A program made the position numbers and the translations under genes. Below, in pieces: positions 1-5,677 of a DNA stretch of 6,569 nucleotides; positions within the stretch are counted from its first letter, which is position 1, and the number at the start of each line of letters is the position of its first letter. The DNA is from an uncultured Lachnospiraceae bacterium (lineage in GTDB: Bacteria; Bacillota_A; Clostridia; Lachnospirales; Lachnospiraceae). The notes beneath the pieces were generated by a model that saw only the letters and a list, made by a program, of their open reading frames with translations, was not told where the DNA came from and ran no database searches. Where the stretch lies: contig CADAHD010000131.1 of NCBI GenBank assembly GCA_902787595.1, positions 1-6,569 of the forward strand, read 5' to 3'.

Positions 1-503
1 GTTACTATTAGCGGCAGACCATATGTCTTCAGGTCGTTTATCTCTTCTTTCTTTTCCGCAATATAGCCCGCAATAAATACCAGTACCGCTATCTTGACTA
101 TCTCGGCGGGCTGCACCTGGCCCAGAGGCCCCAGCTCAAGCCAGCGGGTAGCGCCGTTAACGGTTTTGCCCATGGATGTTTTAAGCAGCAGTATCGACCC
201 TGCGGATGCTATAAGTATAAGCCTTCTCCAGAATTTACCGCCGAACATTCTGATAAAATCATACGGCATAAGGTATACAAACGCTATTCCCACGATACCG
301 ATAAGTTCCGCGATAAGCTGCTTTCTCAAAAAGTTTGACTGAGCATTCAGATCGGTAGTATATGATGTAGTGGAATACACCATGATTGCTCCGATTATCA
401 TCAGCGCAAAAAGCGCTATCAGAGTGGCGGGATCGGGAATGACCACAGCTTCTTTCTGCGGACGCTTTTTCCGTCTGTGTTTTTTTCTCTTTTCTTCCTC
501 CAT
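1..503 (-). CDS. ftsW: FtsW/RodA/SpoVE family peptidoglycan glycosyltransferase, N-terminal 167 residues (3' truncated by window edge)
   Basis: This is a SEDS-family membrane glycosyltransferase that polymerises lipid II into glycan strands at the septum, working with a class B PBP. Only 167 codons are in the window; the frame stays open to base 1. Translation from the ATG at 501-503 gives a strongly basic cytoplasmic tail (residues 5-17). Hydrophobic segments follow at about 26-45, 61-80 and 93-109. The SEDS signature comes next: NGATRWL at 116-122, then QPAE at 131-134 and K137 leading into another membrane helix. The usual form is QPSE, so A133 is a mild variant. The start is 3 nt past the murD stop, with AGGAG at 514-518, so translation is probably coupled to murD. 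The catalytic aspartate of the large extracytoplasmic loop lies outside the window, so activity cannot be judged. The position after mraY-murD fits FtsW or SpoVE; the two cannot be separated from this fragment. Confidence 0.93.
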   Translation of the reverse strand, partial: MEEEKRKKHRRKKRPQKEAVVIPDPATLIALFALMIIGAIMVYSTTSYTTDLNAQSNFLRKQLIAELIGIVGIAFVYLMPYDFIRMFGGKFWRRLILIASAGSILLLKTSMGKTVNGATRWLELGPLGQVQPAEIVKIAVLVFIAGYIAEKKEEINDLKTYGLPLIV

Positions 504-506
504 CCC

Positions 507-1916
507 TTACAGACTCCTGACAAGTTCTTTAAAGATACGTCCGCGTTCCTCGTAATTCTTAAACATTCCCCAGCTTGCACAGGCAGGCGAAAGAAGCACC
601 GCTTCTCCGGGGCGGGCCAGCTCGGCCGCTTTTTTGACCGCTTCTTCCATATCCGCAACCATTACAATATCCGTAAATCCATGCGTCTCCGCACAGGCTT
701 TGATCTTTTCCGCCGTCTGCCCCAGCAGTATCAGATACGACACTTTTCCGTCAAAACTCTCTATCCATTCATCATATTCGCTCTGCTTGTCATATCCGCC
801 GCCGATCAGCACGGTCTTTTTTACCATGGCCTGAATGCCCTTGATCGCCGCATCGGGATTAGTCCCCTTGGAGTCATTGTAATAGTCCACCCCGTTGACC
901 GTAGCGGTAAATTCTATCCTGTGCTCTACAGCCTCAAACGAACACACGGAACTGATTATCCTTTCCATCGGTACTCCTGCAGCAGTGCACATTGCTATTG
1001 CAGCCATTACATTCTCCACATTATGGATGCCCAGAAGTTTCATGTCATGGATATCCATCAGCTGTGTTTCGCCGCCCATATCAAGATTTGCCGGGAAGCG
1101 TGATACCGAATATATCTTATCGTCTTCATAGTAAAGATTCACAGCCGGCCTGTCAGCCGCATCCAGCCTCTGTGCGGATGAGAAAAATGATACTCTTGCA
1201 GAGCAGCGTTCAGCCGCAAATTCCCTGAGTCTTTCATCCTCATGGTTCAGTATGCAGTACTCACCTGAAGTCTGATTCTTTGATATAGCTTCCTTGCAGG
1301 CTGTATAAGCCTCCATGGTATGATGACGGTTCAGATGATCCGGCGTGATATTCAGTATAGCCGATATCTGCGGATGAAAAAGATCGATCGTCTCCAGCTG
1401 GAAACTCGAAACCTCCAGCACCACGGTATCATTCTCTTTGGTCTTGAGTGCTATCTCCGTATAAGGCTCTCCGATATTGCCCACTACATACACATTTCCG
1501 TCAATGCCTCTGTCAGCATACCAGTCTTTCATGATATGTCCGGTAAGCGCAGTGGTCGTAGTCTTCCCGTTAGTGCCCGTTATGGCTATCAGCCTGCCCT
1601 TCGAATAACGGTAGGCCAGCTCTATCTCACCCCATACCGGGATGTCCAAATCCCTGAAGCTGTCCACAAAAGGCGTATCCACAGGGATACCGGGGCTCAT
1701 CACCAAAAGCGCTGCATCCTTCTTCTCTTCCTCCGGAAGTTCCCCTGCATAAACATGTACATCAGGCGGGATCTTCTTTATAAGCTCTTCTATATCCAGT
1801 CTTTCATTCTGATCAAAAAGAACTATCTTTGCCCCTATCTGATCGAGCAGCTGCGCCGCAGCAATACCGCTCTTTCCGGCGCCCATTACAATAACCTTTT
1901 GATTTCTGAGTTCCAT
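507..1916 (-). CDS. murD: UDP-N-acetylmuramoyl-L-alanine--D-glutamate ligase
   Basis: This cytoplasmic ATP-dependent ligase adds D-glutamate to UDP-MurNAc-L-Ala. It has 469 residues, close to the usual 440-470, and all three Mur ligase domains are intact. The N-terminal Rossmann domain shows GAGKSG at 12-17 and D35 in the UDP-binding position. The central ATPase domain has the P-loop GTNGKTTT at 114-121, GNIGEPY at 146-152, EVSSFQL at 168-174 and NITPDHLNRH at 189-198. K208 in the following helix is the likely carbamylated lysine. The interdomain motifs are HNVENVMAA at 298-306 and EHRIE at 331-335. The C-terminal domain has NDSKGTNPDAA at 347-357 (K350 and T352 match the D-Glu binding residues of E. 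coli MurD), GGGYDK at 372-377 and SPACASWG at 443-450. Residue 450 is Gly where many MurDs have Asp. ATG start; AGGAG at 1922-1926 is 5 nt upstream. The gene lies 13 nt after mraY. Confidence 0.98.
   Translation of the reverse strand: MELRNQKVIVMGAGKSGIAAAQLLDQIGAKIVLFDQNERLDIEELIKKIPPDVHVYAGELPEEEKKDAALLVMSPGIPVDTPFVDSFRDLDIPVWGEIELAYRYSKGRLIAITGTNGKTTTTALTGHIMKDWYADRGIDGNVYVVGNIGEPYTEIALKTKENDTVVLEVSSFQLETIDLFHPQISAILNITPDHLNRHHTMEAYTACKEAISKNQTSGEYCILNHEDERLREFAAERCSARVSFFSSAQRLDAADRPAVNLYYEDDKIYSVSRFPANLDMGGETQLMDIHDMKLLGIHNVENVMAAIAMCTAAGVPMERIISSVCSFEAVEHRIEFTATVNGVDYYNDSKGTNPDAAIKGIQAMVKKTVLIGGGYDKQSEYDEWIESFDGKVSYLILLGQTAEKIKACAETHGFTDIVMVADMEEAVKKAAELARPGEAVLLSPACASWGMFKNYEERGRIFKELVRSL
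514..518 (-). promoter_or_regulatory. Ribosome binding site of ftsW inside the end of murD
   Basis: AGGAG lies within the last sense codons of murD, 10 nt before the ftsW ATG. It fixes the ftsW start and implies translational coupling, because ribosomes ending murD translation pass over and stop next to this site. Confidence 0.75.
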
Positions 1917-1929
1917 ATTCTCTCCTCAT

Positions 1930-2895
1930 TCAGACCAGTGACAGCAAAGCTGTTGCCGCCGCTATTATCGTTATTACAGTAAAACGCGTCATCACCTGCG
2001 TTTCCGACCATCCGCACTTTTCAAAATGATGATGGATCGGAGCCATCTTAAAGATGCGCTTTCCGTGAGTCAGCTTAAAGTACGATACCTGCAGCATGAC
2101 CGACGCTACTTCTATCACATAGATGATCGCAACTATAGGGAGCAAAAGCGGTATATGAAGCATATATGCCGCGCCGGCCACAAAACCGCCAAGCGCAAGC
2201 GCCCCGGTGTCTCCCATAAACACTTTTGCCTTGTTTGCATTAAAGAGCAGGAACGCAAGCAGTCCGCCCAGCACAGATGCAGCCACTACAGCAACCGCAG
2301 GCGCTCCTTCGCCTCCCAGAACATAAGCCGCAACTATAAAAAACAAAGCTATCGCCGATGTAACAGATGCCGCAAGTCCGTCCACGCCGTCTGTGAAATT
2401 CGCTCCCGTATCCGTACCCAGCACGGCTACAAAAAGGATAGGCAGTCCCAGATAACCCGGATCCACTTCTTTCTTCACGAAAGGCACTATCATATCAAGA
2501 TTGATGCCTTCATACACTACCAGGAACCACGCAAAGGCCGCAGTCACAAGAAACTGCAAAGTAAACTTCTGCCATGCAGCAAGGCCTTTGGACCTTTTGA
2601 GAACGACTTTTATAAAATCATCTATAAAACCTATCAGGCCGAAAGCAACAATCAAAATCATCATAGGCATCATCATCGGATATTTTTTCCCGAATATTAT
2701 TGATACCACGCCTATTCCCGCCAGGAAGATAAGTCCTCCGATGGTAGGTGTACCGTTTTTCACCTTATGGCTCTCAAGTCCTTCTTCCCTTACAGTCTGC
2801 CCCACTTTAAGCTTCAGCAGAAGCGGTATGATAAAAGGGCCAAGGGCTGCGCTCACCGCAAAAGATACTATTATGGCGATCATTACATCTTTCAT
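1930..2895 (-). CDS. mraY: Phospho-N-acetylmuramoyl-pentapeptide transferase (lipid I synthase)
   Basis: This integral membrane enzyme transfers phospho-MurNAc-pentapeptide from UDP to undecaprenyl phosphate, making lipid I. It has 321 residues, normal for Firmicutes, and shows the expected run of about ten hydrophobic segments. Conserved cytoplasmic motifs are visible: KVKNGTPTIGG at 44-54, the aspartate pair D92-D93 in GFIDD, NFTDGVDGLA at 166-175, GDTGALALGG at 228-237 with D229, and the metal/substrate loop APIHHHFEKCGW at 285-296. The commonly described catalytic or Mg-binding acidic residues (the DD pair and the GDTG aspartate) are all present. The segment before NFTDG reads GTDTGA (160-165), where many homologues have GTSNAV; this is probably a clade variant. 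The ATG start is preceded by GGAGAG at 2902-2907, 6 nt upstream. It follows the PBP stop by 15 nt, with no murE or murF between. Confidence 0.98.
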   Translation of the reverse strand: MKDVMIAIIVSFAVSAALGPFIIPLLLKLKVGQTVREEGLESHKVKNGTPTIGGLIFLAGIGVVSIIFGKKYPMMMPMMILIVAFGLIGFIDDFIKVVLKRSKGLAAWQKFTLQFLVTAAFAWFLVVYEGINLDMIVPFVKKEVDPGYLGLPILFVAVLGTDTGANFTDGVDGLAASVTSAIALFFIVAAYVLGGEGAPAVAVVAASVLGGLLAFLLFNANKAKVFMGDTGALALGGFVAGAAYMLHIPLLLPIVAIIYVIEVASVMLQVSYFKLTHGKRIFKMAPIHHHFEKCGWSETQVMTRFTVITIIAAATALLSLV

Positions 2896-2910
2896 TCTAT
2901 ACTCTCCACG

Positions 2911-5205
2911 CTATTCTCTTGGATCCTGTATATCCGTCTCTTCATCCGTAAGCACTGTTATATCGATCGGATTGCCCTCACCATCCTGGAATATGCTCGA
3001 ATCCGGATCAAGCGGCACTCCCGTCTCAGGATCAAGTGGCTCATGGTTCACAGGATCAAGAATATACCCCGTTCCGTTATCCGGCAGAACCCTTATATCC
3101 TCCTGCGGTTCCATAGGCACAGGCGCCGAAGCTTCATTCTGTGACGCCGAGTTTCCTGAAATGCTGTTCTGCGACAGTGTATCCTTAAGTCCCTTCTCTT
3201 CCAGCTCCTTGCGCTCGGCTGCCGTAAGAGGCTCCGTCATGAATATATGAAGATACGGGAGTATCTCCGTAAGTATATCCCTGCAGAGCAGGCAGGCATT
3301 TCTGGTACCGTTTTCCTGTGTTGCGGTATTGGGCCTGTCAATTACCACATATATCGCAATCTGGGGATTATCCGCAGGTGCAAAGCCCATAAACGAAACG
3401 GTATAGTCTCTCTTACCCTGTCCGGAACGCTCTGCCGTACCGGTCTTTCCGCCTATGCGGTAACCTGCCGGACGTGCTCTTGTACCCGTTCCTTCATCAA
3501 CAACGCCTATACAGTAATCGATCATGAGGCGGGATACGCTCTCCGAAACAACCTGACGTACAATGGCAGGTTCTACATTCTCAACCACAGCTCCGGACGA
3601 ATCCTTGATCTGCTTGACCATATGCGGCTTGTAATAATATCCGCCGTTCACCAGACTGGCATATGCGCTGATGTTCTGTATCATAGTCACATTAAAGCCC
3701 TGTCCGAAAGTAGATGTCATAAGCTCGGTGGTGCCCATGTTCTTTTCATTGAACACCAGAGTAGCTGTACGCATCTCACCGGCCAGATCTATATTGGTGC
3801 GCAGACCGAAATTGAAATTCCTCTGGTATCTGAGGAAATCCTCCTTGCCCAGCCTTGATCCTATAAGCATCAGAGCTACGTTACAGGACTTTTCAACAGC
3901 CTGCTTTAATGTGATGATACCGTCGCCATATCTCTGGTGGCATCTTATGGTCGTAGCGTTTTTACCTTCACCAAAAGTAAGGAATCCGCGGCAGTCAAAA
4001 GTATCACTGTCATGTATAACGCCTGCATCAAGAGCCGCGGCCACGGTAAATGTCTTGCATACCGATCCGGGTTCATAGGACTGTGAGATACAGAAATTCT
4101 TCCAGAGGGTCTGTCTGGCCTTTTCCAGTCTTTCATCCTCTTTCTTTTTCCTTTCCTCCGCCGTTTCCCCTTCGGTAAACTCTTCCTTCCAGCCTCCCAG
4201 CCTGGCCAGCTGTTCAACCTCTATATCGCTGTACATGGAAAGATCTTTCGGATTGTTAAGGTCATAATACGGGTAACTGGCCATGGCCAGGATCTCGCCG
4301 CTGTGGATATCCATCACTATGACGCCCGTATTGTCGGCGCCCATTTCATTTTCACGGAATTCGCCGGCATGTGCCTCATCATAGGCTTTAAGCTTTTCCT
4401 CACATACGCGCTGTATGTAAGAATCCAGAGTAGTTACAAGAGTATATCCGTTTTCAGGCGGGACCACGGTGCGCTCGAGTGCATTCTCAGCCGTAAGATA
4501 ACCGTATTCACGGCCGTTCCTGCCGGTCAGCACATCGTTATAGTATTCTTCAAGTCCGTACTGCCCTCTTCCGTCAGCAGTCGTAAAGCCTATAGCATCG
4601 CAGGCAAGAGTCCCGGCGGGATATGTCCGCCTGAACTTATCTTCAAACCATATAAACTTTTTATTGATCGCAGGGCGTTTGTTTTCACTGTTCTTATTTT
4701 CTTCAGCAACCGTCTCGTTATAATTGGTCACATAAGTTTCATACGCCTGACGCTGATCGTAATCCACAACGCCCAGGATGTGGTACTGGCTCTCCCGATT
4801 TTCATTCAGATACTTAGTGATATCTTCACGTTTCAGCCCCAGAGTGCTTTCGATCGCATTGATCGTCGTATCTATCGAATCCTCGTCGTTCCAGGCCATT
4901 TTGCTGTCCAGAACAACATTGTAGACACGCTCCGAGTATGCCAGCAGTGTTCCGTTACGGTCCATTATCGCGCCTCTCTGATAGGGGATAGCGCGCGAGT
5001 CATATTTCTGCTGGTTAAGAACCTGCTTTTTATATCTTTCCCCGTCGTCTCTCATAATGGTCCATGTCTTGAATACCAAAAAAGCAAAAAAGAGCATCAT
5101 GACCAGCGCCATGAAAACGATCTTTTTTGATATAGTATTAGACATTGAGGTTTCAGAGGAATGTTTTCTTCTTTTTCTTCGCCTGACCTTTTTTTGTTCT
5201 TCCAA
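2911..5205 (-). CDS. Class B penicillin-binding protein, FtsI/SpoVD family transpeptidase
   Basis: This membrane-anchored D,D-transpeptidase crosslinks septal peptidoglycan and is the probable partner of FtsW. It has 764 residues. A polybasic cytoplasmic tail (7-15) precedes one membrane helix at about 28-50. The N-terminal pedestal begins with RGAIMDRNG at 77-85 and includes RRTYPAG at 192-198. The transpeptidase domain runs from about 290 to 650, with S381-V-C-K384 (catalytic serine and lysine), S440-C-N442 and K587-T-G-T590, so all three active-site motifs are intact. C422 and C441 are spaced as in Bacillus SpoVD. A lysine/glutamate-rich insertion lies at about 338-366. The tail (about 653-764) is Ser/Asn-rich, then acidic, with no recognisable PASTA domain and an 8-residue repeat. 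The start is taken as TTG at 5205: an in-frame TGA lies 10 codons upstream, and the next ATG (codon 21) has no ribosome site and would drop the basic tail. As the only PBP here it may serve division, sporulation or both, so no symbol is given. Confidence 0.95.
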   Translation of the reverse strand: MEEQKKVRRRKRRKHSSETSMSNTISKKIVFMALVMMLFFAFLVFKTWTIMRDDGERYKKQVLNQQKYDSRAIPYQRGAIMDRNGTLLAYSERVYNVVLDSKMAWNDEDSIDTTINAIESTLGLKREDITKYLNENRESQYHILGVVDYDQRQAYETYVTNYNETVAEENKNSENKRPAINKKFIWFEDKFRRTYPAGTLACDAIGFTTADGRGQYGLEEYYNDVLTGRNGREYGYLTAENALERTVVPPENGYTLVTTLDSYIQRVCEEKLKAYDEAHAGEFRENEMGADNTGVIVMDIHSGEILAMASYPYYDLNNPKDLSMYSDIEVEQLARLGGWKEEFTEGETAEERKKKEDERLEKARQTLWKNFCISQSYEPGSVCKTFTVAAALDAGVIHDSDTFDCRGFLTFGEGKNATTIRCHQRYGDGIITLKQAVEKSCNVALMLIGSRLGKEDFLRYQRNFNFGLRTNIDLAGEMRTATLVFNEKNMGTTELMTSTFGQGFNVTMIQNISAYASLVNGGYYYKPHMVKQIKDSSGAVVENVEPAIVRQVVSESVSRLMIDYCIGVVDEGTGTRARPAGYRIGGKTGTAERSGQGKRDYTVSFMGFAPADNPQIAIYVVIDRPNTATQENGTRNACLLCRDILTEILPYLHIFMTEPLTAAERKELEEKGLKDTLSQNSISGNSASQNEASAPVPMEPQEDIRVLPDNGTGYILDPVNHEPLDPETGVPLDPDSSIFQDGEGNPIDITVLTDEETDIQDPRE
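2989..3060 (-). repeat. Three tandem 24-bp units in the PBP tail (8-residue LDP repeat)
   Basis: CTTGATCC starts each unit, at 3060, 3036 and 3012 on the minus strand, exactly 24 nt apart. The encoded units are LDPVNHEP, LDPETGVP and LDPDSSIF (residues 716-739). Beyond the shared first eight bases the units have diverged, so this is an old or selected repeat and not a fresh duplication. Confidence 0.8.
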
Positions 5206-5213
5206 CTTACGTT

Positions 5214-5220
5214 CTCTTTT
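5214..5220 (-). promoter_or_regulatory. Weak candidate ribosome binding site for the PBP gene (TTG start)
   Basis: AAAAGAG is the only purine-rich, anti-SD-like stretch at suitable distance (8 nt) before the TTG start at 5203-5205. It is much weaker than the AGGAG or GGAGAG sites of the neighbouring genes. ATG ATG TAA directly follows the ftsL stop at 5237-5239, out of frame with the PBP. Low-level or coupled initiation is a plausible reading, not shown. Confidence 0.4.
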
Positions 5221-5236
5221 CGTATTCTTACATCAT

Positions 5237-5662
5237 CTACTCATAGGCCGGTACATCCGTGTACTGTTTCACATAATCATCTATCTGTCCGTAATAGGAT
5301 ATTATCTGTCCTTCGCTCGCACGCTGCATTCCCAGCTCTTCTTCCGCGATCCTGGCCACTTCATTCATGTCGACCTTGCTTATGATACGTTCCTCATACA
5401 GATCATTGGACCTTTTGAGTTCCTCATACTGCGAAAGCTTTGATGAATACTGATTCCTGCTCATAGTCAGGGTATTCTGGGTTCTTATGAAATACATTAC
5501 AGAAAGTATAACAAGTGAAAAGCCCGCAAAAAGGATCAGCAGTGTGGACACGGTAAGTCTGACTCCGTTCTTCTCTTTGCGTCTCTGCTCTCTTATCGGA
5601 TGAATATCCGCTGCTGTTCTCTCTTCTCTTCTTACTGCATTCATTCTTGCTGCTGATGCCAT
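5237..5662 (-). CDS. ftsL: FtsL-like cell division protein (FtsL/DivIC family)
   Basis: This small bitopic division protein is expected to form a coiled-coil complex with DivIC/FtsB and DivIB/FtsQ at the septum and to regulate the FtsW-PBP synthase. It has 141 residues. A charged cytoplasmic N-terminus (1-34) is followed by one membrane helix at about 35-59. A coiled-coil-like extracytoplasmic stretch runs from about 62 to 96. The C-terminal block, from D98 to about Y124, contains ARIAEEELGM (103-112) and EGQIISYY (117-124), resembling the family's EIARKELGM and EGQIIYY pattern. Family sequence identity is always low, so the call rests on topology, this C-terminal motif and the position between rsmH and the PBP gene. 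The start is ATG with AAAGGAG at 5671-5677, 8 nt upstream, the strongest ribosome site in the window. An internal Met7 is a less likely start. Confidence 0.88.
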   Translation of the reverse strand: MASAARMNAVRREERTAADIHPIREQRRKEKNGVRLTVSTLLILFAGFSLVILSVMYFIRTQNTLTMSRNQYSSKLSQYEELKRSNDLYEERIISKVDMNEVARIAEEELGMQRASEGQIISYYGQIDDYVKQYTDVPAYE

Positions 5663-5677
5663 CTTTCTGACTCCTTT

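Noticed and set aside
419..658. Minus-strand 79-codon frame across the murD-ftsW junction
   Set aside because: It is an out-of-frame reading of the murD end and the ftsW start, both of which are well supported; its basic stretches are the shifted FtsW tail.
3019..3036. LDPETG in the PBP tail as a sortase signal
   Set aside because: It lacks the LPxTG proline position, a following hydrophobic segment and a basic C-terminus, and the protein is already anchored by an N-terminal helix.
3945..4217. Minus-strand 90-codon frame rich in Lys/Arg inside the PBP gene
   Set aside because: It is the frame-shifted reading of the purine-rich insertion of the PBP; the PBP frame continues intact on both sides.
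4303..5130. Plus-strand open frame of 275 codons opposite the PBP gene
   Set aside because: It lies fully antisense to a PBP frame with all catalytic motifs, has no convincing ribosome site, and its translation resembles no family. Other long plus-strand frames (477-1103, 1320-1982, 2026-2703, 2501-3250, 3247-3858, 5882-6466) are shadows for the same reason.
5206..5236. Internal promoter or terminator in the longest intergenic gap
   Set aside because: At 31 nt there is no inverted repeat with a T-run and no -35/-10 pair that fits; the sequence is explained by the start region of the PBP gene.
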